DNA from: Edolisoma coerulescens
Lineage: Eukaryota; Chordata; Aves; Passeriformes; Campephagidae
Direction: 5' to 3'
DNA length: 64,000 bases
Assembly (NCBI GenBank): GCA_013397115.1
Contig: VWZW01000879.1
Span: 124,390 to 188,389, forward strand
Shown piece after piece: positions 1 to 14,559 of this stretch. How positions within the stretch are numbered: the stretch's first letter is position 1; every line of letters begins with the position of its first letter. Position numbers and translations under genes: made by a program. The notes under the pieces were generated by a model that searched no databases, was not told the origin of the DNA, and saw only the letters and a list, made by a program, of their open reading frames with translations.

Positions 1-3000
1 GGGAAAGTATGCCAGATGTTCTGTAGTACTTAAAGCTAATGGGATGTCACATTAATCACTCTTTAAGGCATCCTTCCATGCTTACGTAGTGGAAATTGCT
101 ATCTTCTTTTTAAATTTCACGTTTTTGATTTCATCACATCGAGTCTCAACTCAACGTCATTGAATCGGCATCATACCTTCAAGTGTGTCAATAGCTCTTG
201 ACCAGACTGAGATTTTTATGCTGCTTGTGTCCAAGGGGTTTCCTTGGACATTTATTGCTAAGCCCTGCCAGAGGTACAGCATATATTATAGCTCCTAAAT
301 TGGCACAGTTCAAAGACCTGCCAGGTATAGGAATTAGCTGCTAAGAGCTGTGTGTTTAATTACACTCATCACACACTCCAATTACCTGAAACAGTTACAG
401 CTGGTCCCAGGGAAACACTTAAGTGGTCCAACTAGGAGCTCACAAAATCTTCTTTGTACCAAAATAAATTATCAGCTTGTCACACCCACCCAGAAAAGAG
501 AAACCGGGAATGACAACAATAATCTAAGTCCTACCCCGTCTGGATTTTGCCCTATAATATATTGCCAAAACAAGGAACAGAAACTGAACTAGAGCCAGCA
601 GACAGGGTGTTTGGCTGACCAATTTGGAAACACCAAGGAATCAAACACCCTAAGTAACAGCCAGTCCTATTATCCCAAGGTGTTAATCAGGAGATGACCA
701 TTCTCAAAGAAACACTCCCATGTGTGGAACGCTTGGTCTTGAATTAACTATTCATCCACCTATTAATTTTCAGGACAATTCCCTGAAAATTGCCAAAAGT
801 TTCAGGGAAAATGAAGGCTAAGATCCAAACACCAAAGGAGGCAAACACATCTGGAGAATGGAACTGTATGTGAAAAGCTGTTAGGATTGGAAAAGGAGAC
901 GTATGAGATCTGTCTGGCTGAGAATAATCCAGGAAAGTCCTGAGAACTGCTGAAGAATTTATCTCTGCAGACCAAGCTGGGAAAAAAGGCTGTAAATCTA
1001 ATGCTTGCTGAGCTGTATCTGTTGAAGTGATGCCATGGTGTGCGCAGTGATTGAATTTTAGCACATTAGTATTACAGTCCAAGTTCTCTTCCACATTGAC
1101 CAATTATTTTTACAAGTTTTAGAAGGTTAGCAAATTTTCTGAAAGGGGAAGAAGCTGTCCTAAGGAGATTTTAGAGCTCAAAAGCATTTCCTAGGTCTTC
1201 CCATTACCACTTGAAGTGCCAGCTATGCATCCTGACAGCAATTAGATCAGACCCAGCAGAAAAAGCAATTGAAGAACTAAAATGAAATCTTCACGTAGCT
1301 GTATCTAGTGCACAGCATGCACGAGGCAGAGTAGCTTGTACCAGCTACACACAGTCAAAAAAAGAGAGATAACAGGATGCTCTTGCCAGCTATTCTATGT
1401 GAGGGGTTTTGAGAGCCCAATTGTTGTCATGAATGAGGGCACAGTATCCCCCAGAATGATGGCACTAGTCACAACACTGACCCAGTTGTATGGAAACATC
1501 ATCTGGCAAGGATACCAGCAAGCATCCTCTGCTGCTTCCGCTGCTTGCCAGGAAGAGTTGTTTGTCAGTCGGGGAGAAGAGAAGGAATGAAGTGTGTGAA
1601 GGGAAGCACAACAAAGTGGCAATAGGAGTCCAGGAGTGCAGGAAGATGTTAAAGCAAAGGAGGAACATCTGGGCAGAGATCTGGCTCCTGCTGAATTCAG
1701 CAGCAAAGTACTTAATTGGCTTTTACAGGGCCAGAATTTAAGCCCTGATGAATGAGAGATTTCGTGAGCAGGATGAAAAGCACATCTGTGTGGAAGAAGT
1801 GTCTGGACTGTCTGAAGCTCTTGGGTAGTTTCAGCTGAGGACCTTTTATCCTGCATATGTTTGTAGAAATACACTGGACATGACCAAAGACTTTTGCATT
1901 GTTTGAAGTGCTCTGTTGTGGTATGGGGGTCTACAGAAAGAATAGCTACAGCCATTAAAACTCAACAGGGTGGACATGTCTCTTAACGGCACATAAATGA
2001 AAACTGTGAGTTACTCCTGCAAGGAGTCTCCTTCTTCTTTCCCCAGACTCAGCTACTGCGGAAGATCCAAGAACAATAATTAATGAAGGGAAAGACTCAT
2101 CACAAAGGGTGGTGACACAGACAAGAGGATGCCTCAGAGGCTTTTAAGTCGAAGAGCAAGTGAGGGTTTGCCTGTAATAAACTGATAGAATAGCAATAGG
2201 CAGATGAAAGGCAGATTTTTAATGCTGCTGTATAAGACAGGTTGCACTTGAAGCATACATTAGATCCAACCTTCTGGCAAAGCATTAGCAGAACTACTGA
2301 TGCTGTCAGACCATTGCATGTGCTGGAGGCAAGAAACTTTCATGGGTGTGCATCCAACAGTTACATTTATTTCCCAACATAAAGGCTAAGTGGGATGTAG
2401 AAACCCAGTGGGAGATGCTGCCTCTCAGGTACAAAAGGAGCTTCCAGTCAGAGGACAGGGGACACCTTATTTCTGGGCAACACAGTTCACCATGCTGCTC
2501 CTGGGTCCTGGGGTTCTTGGTTCTTCCTCATCCCAGGCAAAAACCTGCTGCATGTTTTCCCTGTGTATGAGCAGCCCATGCCCTACTGTTTTCTTTCTGG
2601 AGTTTTAGCAGTGGATTCTTTTTCCTCCTGACCTTTGAAGGGTCCAACTTGCTTTCCAAGTCACTTCTGTCTTCTGGTTTCTTTCTGTTTTCCCACCCAG
2701 GGGAAGCAGGGTCATCTAGAGAACCTTCTGTGTGGCAGGGTGACACACTGCTGCAGCCAGGTAGCCTGGGGCTGTGACACTCAGGATAGCCCTCACCCAC
2801 CACTTCCCTCCTTGGAGCTGAGCACAACAACTGGGGAATAACCTCTGTTCCATGGGGGCTCCAAACATGATGAGACTGGGAGAAGGAACATTTTAAAGGA
2901 AGCAGCCTTTGCTTTGGGTATCTTGTAGACAATTCCATCTTTAAGATGGCACAGCAGTTGCTCACAGGAACAGGAAAAGGCTGTCTGTTGGAGACTTTAA

Positions 3001-6000
3001 AAATAATATCGGAGTAAGTCCTAAAAAACAGTGTGGGGAACATCTATGTTTTGAAGTTGTGGGTTAATCAATTGCTTAGAGAATTTTGAAAACCTCCCTC
3101 ATTATTTGTCATCATCAACTCCCCTTCCACCTTGGAAAGAGACTTTCCTCTTAGTTACATCAGTATAAATCAGAAATTAATCTATTAAAGGCAAAACATT
3201 GCACCAGCACAAAAGGTAAATCAGGCATTCAACTATCAATAGCTTGCTGTTTCTTCTGGATAAGTCAATGATTGCCCAGGTCTTGGACTAAATTTTGCTA
3301 TCAGTTTCAGAAATTTACCTCCCATGTACTTCAGCTCCCATGTACAGAAAAAGTAGAGCAGAATTTGGCTAGTTTTGTTCTATAAAAACTAAGTTTTCAT
3401 TGCCCAGTTCAAAGGTCATTGAAGCTGGTCATTAATTATACTTCCATGTAATTTAGATGGCCATAGTTAAGTGGTAACCCATCTCAGAGTGTGTCCTTTC
3501 TAGATGGCAAATAAGTCAGGCTCAAGAAATTTTCATAACTTAGAGACCAACAAAAGGAAGCTAGGAAAAACTTCAAGAGATGAATTTAGTAATTTAAGTT
3601 AATAGTCAACTAACTGTGATTACTATAAAAATAACACCACATAACACAATGAATATGATATGAATTAAAACCACAACCTTTGATTATATCCACAGACCTC
3701 TTCTGAATGAAGAGCTGAATTAAGTTTATAGGAATGACTATAAAATACCTAAATGTTCCCCTTTTTAAATTCCTACCCTGTTATGTATTTGATTTCTGCA
3801 CTTTTCAGGACTTATATTTTTGCTGTTAAAAGGGCAAAAACCTTAGCAAGGTCATTTAGACATCCACTGACCACTGATTGTACACCATATTTGTAAAACT
3901 AGAGGGTGTATAAATCTACCTTTCAGTACTTGAGTCTTTTCAAATGCTGTAAAAACCTTACTGCGCCTATAAAATTCATTCCAGAGGAAGTGGTGTAAAG
4001 CCTGATGTAATAAAATGCATCTATCTCACTATGTGCCTTCATTAGTGTGTGCAGAAACACCCCTCATCAGTCACTGGTGAGGACATGTTTACTGGCTGTC
4101 TTAAATATCAGCTTGGGCTGGTTAACAATTTTTACAAGCAAGAGCACTGCATATAAGAGCATGAAGTTTAAATGACTGGTGGGTGTCTTTGCTGAACACC
4201 TAATTGACTGATCAACACAGATGAATGAAGAGCTGGGAAGAAACAGAGAGACTGAATTCGGGACAAGAAAAAATACGGGATGACTTAGGGTGGGCTGACT
4301 GTGTGCAAGAGCTCTGCATCTAGAGAGGTGGATGGAATAGGAAGGTGCATGGCCAGGTTATTACTTTGCTGCAGGCTGTGGACTGCTAATTAGAGCTTTG
4401 ACTTCTTTTCCAGCTTTAGTCCTTCTTTGAGCTTTAGCAGTTTGACTCTGTATTTCAAACTAAAGCTTGGTAAGTAAGAGCAGTGTGCAGACTAGTACAC
4501 AGAACCAAATCTTTGAAAAGCCCAGATGTGCTCTCTGTGCTTGTGGACTCCAGCCTCACACAGCAGCAGAAACACTGCTGAAATGGGTAGAGAGGTTGTA
4601 CCTGAGGTGTTCCACCCGTGCCCTACAGTGCTGATGTGTCACATGTTTTTATTATTCAAAATTCTCCTGGAAGGATTTTCCTCCCACCATTATGGCTGTC
4701 TGGGCCTCAGGAGAAACCTGTGCACCGAATGCCAGCAGCCAAGAACTCTGCACTCACCCTGCTGCCCTCATGCTCTGCAGCATTGGGTGTTTCAGCTGCT
4801 TTGCCGCTACGGCTGGACTGTCACAAGCCAGGGTCATGTCCACGTGGCCTTAAACATGAAGGGTAGTTTATCCTACCTGGGAGTCAAGGATTATTGCAGC
4901 CATTTCATAGGTGGATAGCAGACACAGACAGACCCCATGAGCAGCAAGGACGTACCAGATTGTGGCACTACAGGGGCAGGGACGGCCTGCTCCAGCATCT
5001 CAATCTCCATGCAAGTGATGGAGTTAACAGCAGCTCTGGATCAAGAAGAAAGACTTGAGCAGGGTGGATACATATCAGGCTTGGATAAAGCCACTTCACA
5101 AATATGTTTTTAAAGAATGAAAAGAAAATGGGGATGACGATATGAATGAACATGTTGAGGACTGAAGAGAAGGGAGCTTTTAGCTCATTTTCTCCTGGGC
5201 AAGCCTGTTTTGCTCACATAACAAAGGCAAGGAAAGACTCTCATGCTGCACAATACCATACCTTTTCATGGTGATAACCAGGTCCATATAGAAAGGTGGC
5301 AGCCTTGGAAAGATATTCTTGGTAAAACACTCCCAGAGAAAGAACATAGCTCAAGAGGAAAGATGGAAGTTGCTACTTCACTCTGGGAGTCATAGATAAT
5401 TTTCTCCTAGGTGATGTGGGGCATTTATGGATGGGCAATGGAGTATATTTCTATACACTTTTTTTGTAATTCCATCATACCAATGGGGTGTTCTTCTACC
5501 TTAAGAATATATGGGGATAATAGCCTGGGACTGGATAACCTTAGGTGTTTTTGCCCGAAAATATTTGGATTTTTTGATGAACAGAAACAAGGACCACACA
5601 TGGAGATTTCAGGGGAGTGGCAACCTTCTAAGTACTGGCTGTGCTAGCCTAATTTGATGAGAGACAAGAGAAATCAGGTATTTCTTATCTCAGAGTCTGG
5701 GATGTGCTTAGGGCCTAAGGGACCAGCAATAAAAACCTTTGTAAATGAGATGAATTATGCATTCTGTGGGTTAATTTCTGCTCTGTTGCATCACAGTCCT
5801 TTCCAATTAAAATCTCAGTGAAATTGGCCCCTTCTAAAGAAAAATTAGGATTTCATGACATTTGAGCCATAAGCAAGGTCACAGTAATAGTTACTCCTTT
5901 TTCAGCTTCTCTTCATCTACAGAGAAATGTTGAGGTGGCAGAAATCCACTGCAGCTGCTCGTGGCCATTGTTCCAAGGTTTTTGGCACTTTCCTGGATGC

Positions 6001-6780
6001 AGAGTTGGCCCTTGGAGGCCCTTTGGGATAGTTTTCATGCTGTTCTCTGCTAGCTGATTGCGGTCTTGAGCCAACTCTGTGAACCTTATTCTAAAATAAA
6101 ACAGGAATAGGCAAGGTTTGAGAGAAGGAAAGAAAAGGGGCTGGACTGAGAAATCTCTGATAGATTCCACCACCTCTTGGGATCACTCAACATGACATTG
6201 CATGAAACAGGCCTTCCTAAATATGATCTCTTGTTTGGAAATTATCTGTAGCCAAGGCATATCTTCACAAAACTCCACATTCATACATGGAAACTAATAG
6301 TGTCTTTCTGGCCTTGGAAACTCCATTTTGGGTTCCAGAGCTCCAAAAGGCTGCTCTGTCAGGGAGCAGTGATCAGGCTTTTGCCCCAGATGTGGATATT
6401 GGGCTAACACATCTTCCTAGGTGCTTTTCCACTTCTTTGAAGGTCCTAACTCCATGGGGGACCTCTAGGACAACTTGCCAATGGAAGCAGGTAGTCCTAA
6501 ACACCCTTCCCCCATTTATTTTGCTAGAGCCTGCAGTGCAGTGTCTGCATCTCTTGTTTTTAGCAGCTTAGTTCTTCTTATCTAAGGCAACTTTTTCTTT
6601 TGTAGCTACCCTCCATGCATTTGTCAAGGACACATTTGTTTTGAAACTTTAAAAGGTAAGGGGCTTTTTTCTTCAATGTTTTGGGTTTTAATTTTTTTTT
6701 AATGTAGTAACCTCTACTAAAGTCATATTTTTAAATTCTCTGAATGTCCCAGTAACATTGCAAATTATTGCTTTTTAGGC
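1..6780. other. Non-coding DNA, no gene recognised
   Basis: No exon, RNA gene or mobile element is recognisable on either strand. The longest open stretch is 171 codons on the reverse strand at 2528-3043. It has no family signature, is low in complexity in places and overlaps unrelated open frames, so I take it as chance. The stretch from about 3050 to 4500 is AT-rich and has almost no open frame at all, as expected of intron or intergenic DNA. No confident repeat family was seen by eye. Very old, diverged repeats could be missed. Confidence 0.6.
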
Positions 6781-9700
6781 TGCAGTTGTTTTCCAAATTG
6801 GCCAGAGCAAGACTCTGACAAAAAAAAAAAACAACAGTCTGCAAATAGCTTTTTAAAAGCAGCTATTATTAGGAAAAAGAAAAACAAAAAAGGAAAAAGA
6901 AACCAGTAATTGGGAGATATGGTGAGTAATATCTAATGCACTTTGCTTGTCAAATAGAAAATGACCAGTTTTCTAGATGAACAATGCAGTATACAGGTAA
7001 ACGTTGTCTGTAATTTTAGAGCTACCTGGAAGATTTCATTCTGACAAAGGTTCCAGATGAAAAAACACCTTTTCAGAAATTACTCTTTGGAATATTTGTG
7101 GGTCAGAGGAAATTGAAGCAAAGGAAATTGCCAAAAGTTTGGGGTTCTTACTCTTGCTACAAGAGACTTATCAGATGAAATGTTGCTGTTTCTGCCTGCA
7201 ATTGGTGGAAACCACATGCAAGGAGCATTTCAAATGCCAAACGTCTTCAAAAATGTGAGACAAACCTTTTTTCTTCTCTACAGTGCAGTCTGCAAAGTCT
7301 CTGCTTTTCCCTGCCAGCCATACATGCCCAAATACCTTAGCTAGTGTAATAATTGCCTGGAGGATACACAAACCCCAACATGGAAAGAACATATGCATGT
7401 TTTTCTCTCATTCTCTCCCTCTTCTTCCTTGTCTAATACAATCTCTCCTACTCCCCAATGAAAGCAATAGAAAGTTTTTCTTATGTACTTCCCCTGTGGT
7501 CATTAGTGGGTGGGCATAAATTAAGTGATTATTGCTGCTATGCTGCTTCCTCAAGGGAGGGATTAAGCCAGATTTGAAACCCAGGAAAGGTCAAGCAAAG
7601 GAAAATGTGGCACCTGTACATTAGCTGAAAGTGCATGCTGGCCTTCCACATGACATGTCAATCACCAGCTGTGCTGTACAGAAACAAATTCTAGTTCCTA
7701 AGCACCATTCAGCAAAGGCTCAGGGTGGATTTTTTTATTCCAGTTACTTTTCAATTCATTGTGCAATGCAGTATTTACTTCCATAGCCTCACAGTCAGCT
7801 GTTTTCTAATTCTGTAATTCAAGGTAAGTCAATAAATGGTTGTTGGAGAGGAAAATCGTTACAATCAAATAAATGCTCTCTTTCAACATGTATAGATGGG
7901 CAATGGTTCTCAAGAGGAAGAGTCTGAACAATAAAAGCAGATTTAACCCTAAAATTAATCAAAATTTAGGCAATAAGATTCATCTTTCTGAGTCAAAGTG
8001 CTCCTTTACATGGGGATTTAGCAAGGTCCCTGCATCTGAACCATCTCAAATTCCTGCAGAGACGTTGTGAGCACTGGAGCCTGTCATGACCTTTCTGGCC
8101 CCTGCCAAATTGATAAACCTAGTTTTATTGCCTCTGCATCTTGGTGTAGCTAAAAATCCAGATCCCCTGCAGCCTCACCAGGCTCCACAGGCAGTCACGC
8201 ATGCAGCCCCCTGCCCTGGAAACCATCCCTCTTCCTCTCTAATCTCCCCATCTTCCTCCACATGGGAAGACGTTAATAAAATTTTAAGTGCTAAACCATG
8301 GTGTTTGATCATTGCAACTTCTGTCCCCAGCGTAGTGACTGCTGTGTGACAAGATACATAATATGCCCAGGCCTTATTCCACAGCGCTTGCCATTTTCTA
8401 CAGACACTCCTTTTGAGGTGGTGAAAAATACCCAGATCCCTCCCTCTGCAGTACTTTAGATTCATTTTGTCCTGTTATAAATGGCACTTAGAGTTGCTGA
8501 ATAAAGGACATTCACCACCTTCTATAAGGACACAATGATGTTTTGATCTCGTTCAGATTCAATTGCTTACATGTGAGATGTCATGGTTTCTACAGTTCTT
8601 CAATAATTCAATTTCCTTACATGTTCAAACAAAAAAAAGAAAAAAGAAAAAAGAAAAAAAGAGAAATGTTATTCAAGGCCTGCCTGTATATTTCAGCAAG
8701 ACATTCTTAAGGGTGGATCTCAATCCTTTTACAGACTTTCTCTTTACCTTCCAAAACTGTAAATCTGTTGTACTCTACCAAATTAGTACACAATTAGCTG
8801 GATAAATAGCACCAGCCTTCTTAATTCCTACCTTTCAGAACTATTTTCAGATAGTGGAGGTCATGTGAATTTGCTTGAAACACGACCTATGATTTTAAAC
8901 TGAAAAGGATTGCAAAACAATCACCTTGTCACCTGATGGATCAAATTGATTTCTTTCTTCTGTGTGTATGAGTGTGTTTTAAAGCAGGTAATTCTGTGTT
9001 TTAAGGAGACAGAAGGATATATTCTATTCACTGATGGGGCTATCACCTGCAACTTTATAGCTGGTCTCAGGTGACCTCTGTAAGACCCTTCTAACACTTT
9101 TCTCTTGACAGTAAACAGGCTTCATTTCTGTGCTCAGCAGAGCTGGAGTTAGATCTGATCCTTGTCATCATTGAAGTGCCTCTAGAACAAAACTTTGACA
9201 CCCTTTGGGGCATTTCTATATGTGTATTTTGTAACATGATTTCCATATACATCAGCCCATAAAACTAACTCCATAGAAACTTACTTTCAAGGAGATCTGT
9301 ATTCTTAGGCACTCAACTGGGGAAGATGATTTTATGTAGGATACAATATAGATCTCTTTGTCAGAAAAGGGCTTGAACTGATTAGTTTAGGTCCAGGTTG
9401 GAACTTGCACTGTCCAAAGTTCAGCTTGGCACTTGGTTTTGGTCCAAACTCAAATCCCTCCAAATTTCCCCATCAGTCACTTCCCCCTTTGCCTTGGAGT
9501 GGGTAGCTCAGACTCCTGTGGACTGGCCCCTCCTCTGAGCATTCAGCACATGCTCACAAACAACTAGGTGGTGTTTCTTCCTCCATCTGGAATTTGGCAG
9601 TAATGCATGCCTTTTTCACCGGGGTCTTCACAGATGTTCTTCAGCCGTGGCAGGCAGACTGCCCACGATATTTTTTCCCACCACAGCTTGTTGCAGTGAT

Positions 9701-11799
9701 GTTTCATTACCATCTGCAAACTGGCTGCAGAGGGGTCTGGATCAGGCTAATACTGATAACAGTGGTAGAGTTCAAATCCCAAATTCTATAACTGTATGAC
9801 TCAAATCATTATCATGTTTTCTACACTAAGAACTTTTGTTATCCTCTCCACTGCCCAGAGGTGTTCATATTTCATTTACTTGGCATGATAACAAAGTCAG
9901 GCTGTGTTATCTGAAATAAAATGATGCCAATCCACGGCTGAGCAACAGGGAAAGCAAAGCTGCCTTCTGATTCTCTGGGTGAGTGACAAAGGTAAAGAAA
10001 CTGTCTTTAGCTCATGTGTTTCTCTGCAGAGGCCTGACTACCCTGAAAATCCCTGATGGCTGATTTGAGAGAGCAGACTGAGTTGTCACAATGAAGGAAT
10101 AAGGTACCACATTCTCCTGATAGCTTTAGAAATGCCCCACCTATGGATTCATAGCTTTGGCATGCAGTTTGGCTTACGCTCAGCAGCCACTGTAGGTAGA
10201 TATCCCACACTGCACACAGGCAAAATAGGAGTCACCAAAATTCTAGTACAGCATGGTGCTACAGCTGACCCCAATACATTGGAGTGTGTGCATCTAGAGG
10301 ACACTTCCCTGCATAGCACTGTTTTTCTTCCTTCTCTTTCACACATGCTCTTAAATATCCCACTTAACTCCTGACACTGTCTCTACCATTCATTTGCTGG
10401 AGGATCTCCCCTCACATATACTTAGAAGCCTCGCCTGCATATATCTTCCCAATCATTTGCCAGTGATTTCCTACTCTCAGCAAGGCTTTCAGAGCTGGGA
10501 GTCAGACTTTCCCCTCTGGCATCAACAAGGGCAGAGTCCAGCAAGAAGCCACTCTGTCAGCAGTTTGCAGAGTATCAGCAGGGCAATTAACCTAATGCCA
10601 GAAATGATAACATGCCCAGCCCTTGCCTGTTCCACCCATATTTTGCTCCCGAAGAAGTGCCATAGCATTCATTACTAAGTAGTTTACTGAACCTTCACTT
10701 AATCCTTTTCCCTAGCTGAGGCTTCACAATATGCAATTTCTATCTCTTCTTGGATCTGCAGAAGTTAATTACATGAACAAGCACCAGAGACTGGGATAAG
10801 CAGCATAATACAGGTGACACACAGGCCTTCCTGATACGAAGCCTGTGTTGCCATCTCCTGTCATGCGTGGAGCTTCCTTTCAAGAGGTCCGTCAGCAAGG
10901 TCTCCTTTTCCAGTGCCCTTCAGACAGCTTTTCTTAAGGGATACATTTTTCCTAAGCAAGTCATCCAAAGAGGTAAACCAAGAAGAGCTGGAGTCCAAGA
11001 CTGGGTGCTGAGAGGAAGGCAAACCATGATATTGGTAAGGACTGTTTGGCAGCAGAGTGCCTTTGACCCTGTCTGAGGAGATCAGTCTTCCTCCTGTTCC
11101 CTCCACCCCATCTCTCTCCCCTGAGGAGTCATTTCCAACTGTTCTTAGCACTTTGCAGGGAGAACACAAGGTGATGAGCACACACTAAACAACTGCAATT
11201 TCCTCCTTCGTCCCAAAAGATGTAAAGGAGGCATGGCATCAGCATCTTTTTTTGGAAGGGGGGGAAAAAAATAGGAAAAAAATAGAAGAATATTCTGGAT
11301 CGCTATAACCTCTGAGAAACCCAGCAGGACCTATGTCGGAGTCCATCCAAATGCATAGGGATAGTTCAGCTTCAAGTGCCTCACACAAATCTGGGCCTAG
11401 CTAAGAGAGATATGTGGAGACACCATCTAAAAGAAAAGTGTTGTATAACTGACAAGAATATTTTTAAAGTGCTTCACAAATTTCTTTTTCAGCAATAACT
11501 ATGAGCTTCTGAAGTGACAGTTCATGAGGGAATGAGCATCTACAGAGTCTGAATGTAAAACTCATCATCCCTGTTTTTTACAAGCAAAAGTGCAGACACT
11601 TTTTGGTTTTTATGTGGCAGCAATGAAGAGTTGAGGTCACTGAGTAGATAAAAATAACTATCAAGTCAGTAGAGAAGCTGCAGGTTAGACTCTGATTCCC
11701 ACTGATATGGGAAATCCATACTGAATTTCTGTAGACAGTGCCCTTGTATCACATGCAACCAGCAAATTCCAGTGCTCCCCCAGCACTTGTGACCACAGA
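6781..11799. other. Non-coding DNA with A-rich tracts
   Basis: I see no gene here. The stretch holds a 12-base A run at 6820-6831 and an A-rich simple repeat at 8631-8661. All open frames are about 100 codons or shorter, on both strands, with no recognisable domain. The sequence just before 11,800 is the insertion flank of the CR1 copy that follows. Confidence 0.6.
8631..8661. repeat. A-rich simple repeat, (A6-8 G)n
   Basis: Runs of six to eight A separated by single G bases, about four units. This is a low-complexity purine tract. It could be the decayed poly(A) end of a retrocopy, but no recognisable body lies upstream, so I leave it as a simple repeat. Confidence 0.85.
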
Positions 11800-12285
11800 G
11801 TCATAGAATCACAGAATTAGAGAATCATAAAATGCCAGGTTGGAAGGGAGTTCAAGGATCTTCTGGTCCAACCTTTGTAGGCAAAAGCATGGTCTAGACA
11901 AGATAGCCCAGCACCTTGTCCAGCTGAATCTTAAAGTTTTCCAATATTGGGGAAACCACCACTTCCCTGGGGAGCTTTTTCCAATGGCTGATTTTTCTCA
12001 TTGTGAAAAATTTTCCTGTTGTGTCCAATCAGAATATTTCCAGGAGGAACTTTTACCTATTACCCCTTGCCTTTTTCATGGGACTCCTTGTAAAAACAGA
12101 GTCTCCATCTTCCTTGTAGCCACCCTTTAAACAGTGGAACATGGTGTTTAGGTCTCCTCTAAGCCTTCTTTTCTCCAGGCTGACCAAACCCAGTTCTCTC
12201 AGCTTTTCCTCACATGGCAAGCTTCCCAGTCCTTTGGTCATCTTTGTGGCCCCTCTCTGGACCCTCTCTCTCCTGTCCACATCTT
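11800..12285 (-). mobile_element. CR1 LINE, 5'-truncated, reverse strand
   Basis: CR1 is the dominant non-LTR retrotransposon of birds; it moves by target-primed reverse transcription and usually leaves 5'-truncated copies. Read on the plus strand the copy begins with its own 3' end: repeated ATCATAGAATCACAGAAT-type units at 11,800-11,833, the reverse complement of the CR1 3' tail. A block typical of the CR1 3' region follows (ccaggttggaaggga at about 11,836, then ggtccaacctttg). The similarity runs on through a segment with the familiar 'ctccaggctgacc' (about 12,173) and 'cccctctctggaccctctc' (about 12,250) wording and fades by about 12,285, so the 5' boundary is approximate. The open frames crossing it are chance and no functional ORF2 remains. 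The tail repeats are still easily read, so this is one of the younger CR1 copies of the window. Confidence 0.93.
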
Positions 12286-14559
12286 CAGTGTTAATTCTCA
12301 GCTCTGGAAGGGTTTTCTTTGTGCCTAACCTGGCCATTTTTCTACTGGTGTAGGAAGAGCTCTGAGGAAGAGTGTAAGGATCCTGAACACACAAGCCCCT
12401 ACAGGGAAGAAAGCATTTGCATCTCATCATTTCAAACAGAGATGTGAATATAACCATTTTTTTTTCAGATGCTTGGTTTGGACCACAAAAAAAAAAAAAG
12501 TATTTAGACTTCATTTAAAAAATCTCTCTCTTCCCCCAGTGACCCTAAAATGGCCATCATCATTTTACATGTTTAATAACTAGTTTTAGTAACACTGAAT
12601 CTGGCTGGTTTTCTGTCCAAGAAGATTAATTTTCTGGTTCTTGGATTGCCATTTTTAGGGGGTTTTTTGCCTAGACTAATTTTAAATATGCTTTATAAAA
12701 TATTCGATATTTCCAATCCCTTCTGAGAATACAGATATTTTTATCCTTGGTTTTGGAGAGAAAAAGAAAGGAGACCACTAGGGTTTAAAAACAGCATCCC
12801 CTCCCTTTGTTCATTCCTTTGATATTTTCCTATTTCTAGCATGTGGCTCTCCCCTCTAACAAGGTATTATTCTTAATATATTCAGCAGGAAGAAAAGAGA
12901 GTCTGAAAATGACCGGAGCAGCTGCCTGAACTTTCTAACATGCTAAAACTCCTTAATGGTTCAGGCTTGCTGTGGACTGAACAAAGACAGCTATACTTGC
13001 AAACAGACATCCTTTCCAACTGCATCTGTTTGCCTAGAAAAAAAAAAAATGAATTATTCTCTGTAATCATACTTCTGTATTATGGTTCCTGCCACTTTTT
13101 ATTATATGTGAGTAACAAACCAATCTCAGTCCCACAAATTTTAAAGGGGAACAAAATCCAGTGAAGTATATATACAACATTAGCTGAATGGAACCAAAAT
13201 AACCATCCATCTTGCAAGGAGAAAACCACAACTGATCTAAGGAAGAGGACTGTATTCTACTTGATCTGGAGATTAAAAATATATCATATCTAATATGAAA
13301 CCAAAGCAACACCATCCTCAGTACAGAGAGGAAAACCACAACTTTTAGAGTAAATCTGAAAGAATAAAGGAGTTACTTAAAAAAATCATGTGAATATGAG
13401 TCCTTGCTAGCATTTCTACACTTGTCAGTCTATTATTTTTCACAATTTTTAATGTTTCTTTGCTTGCTTCTTACTCTGTACACTATATATCAAGGCTCCT
13501 TAAAACATCCTGTGGAAAATCTTGGCACAAAAAACAGTCTTGAGACAATGCCACCTTCAGCTCTCTGCCCACCCCTTATGCTGCATGTACCACCCCAGCA
13601 GCAGATGCTTCCTCACCACCAGGATTCCCTGCCTTGCTGGGTGTGGGGTGTATAATCATGGTGTATAATCATGAGATTATGTGCACAGCGATAAGTGCAC
13701 TGAACAGGCACAACCCAGCTCAGCCACTGAGAGATGGAGAAATGGATCTGGCTGAAAGATTTTCTGCTGAGGTTAGTCTTTAGGTGGATTTGCTCTGCAG
13801 GTGGCCACACAAACAGTTGTGCTGCATTTCCACAGGGAATGGATGTATAGCTGAGCTGTGTGAGACAGGGAGACCATTTTCAATTATCTTGTCAAAGCCC
13901 ACCCATTAGGTGGAAGCACATAACACCCACTCTTTGCAAAGGTCTCTAACAGAAATTCACAGAATTTTAGGTGATGTTGTCATAAACAGGTTTCAGACCA
14001 GAACAATAATGAGACCTCGTGCTGTCTCCTTCTCTAGGCTTCTCATGACTCTGAGCTAGTGCTTAGGCATAGGTCAGGTCTTTTTGAAAGTCCATTCTGT
14101 TCTCTTCCCTGCTGCATGTGGTTTCTTTTATTCTTCTACCCTATTTTATATTTACACTTAGTCATCTGTACTTTTCCTTTTTTTCTATCAAAAATGGCTA
14201 GAGAGGAGTGTTTTCTATTATTGTCTCCTTTGATGCCTCCACAAGGCTCAACAGGCATCTCTGGTGATGCTGAAGTGAATTTAGAAATAAAAATACTGTG
14301 AAGTATAGTGTGAAAATACTCCAAAATACGCCCCAAATGACAACCAGCATTTTATTCCAGTCAAAATTATTTTCCCTTCTATTTTTCTGTGTGACCACTG
14401 AACCAATCCCTTCTTCAGCTTTGGCCATTCCTTCCCACCAACTGCTTAGCCTCTCTATATCGTGATATTAGACCACATTTCCTTGTTTCCTGCCACTCTC
14501 ATTTCAAGAATTTATTATTAAAATAAAACTCTTTAAAGACAGCCAAGAGCCAAAATCAT
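12286..14559. other. Non-coding DNA between CR1 and the ERV remnant
   Basis: I see no gene. The stretch contains A runs at 12,487-12,499 and 13,038-13,049 and the 13-base tandem duplication at 13,647-13,672. The 5' part of the ERV (5' LTR, gag, protease) is not visible here, although such sequence would be expected upstream of the pol remnant. Confidence 0.55.
13647..13672. repeat. 13-base perfect tandem duplication
   Basis: The unit ggtgtataatcat occurs twice back to back (13,647-13,659 and 13,660-13,672) without a mismatch. It reads as a simple slippage or small duplication event, possibly recent and possibly polymorphic. Confidence 0.9.

Noticed and set aside
2528..3043. 171-codon open frame on the reverse strand
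   Set aside because: No family signature, overlapping open frames on the opposite strand, and no sign of exon borders.
9765..9785. tRNA B-box-like sequence (gttcaaatcc)
   Set aside because: No A box at the right distance and no cloverleaf could be drawn around it.
12053..12514. 153-codon open frame on the reverse strand
   Set aside because: Part of it is antisense or out-of-frame CR1 3' region and the rest is unrelated flanking DNA.
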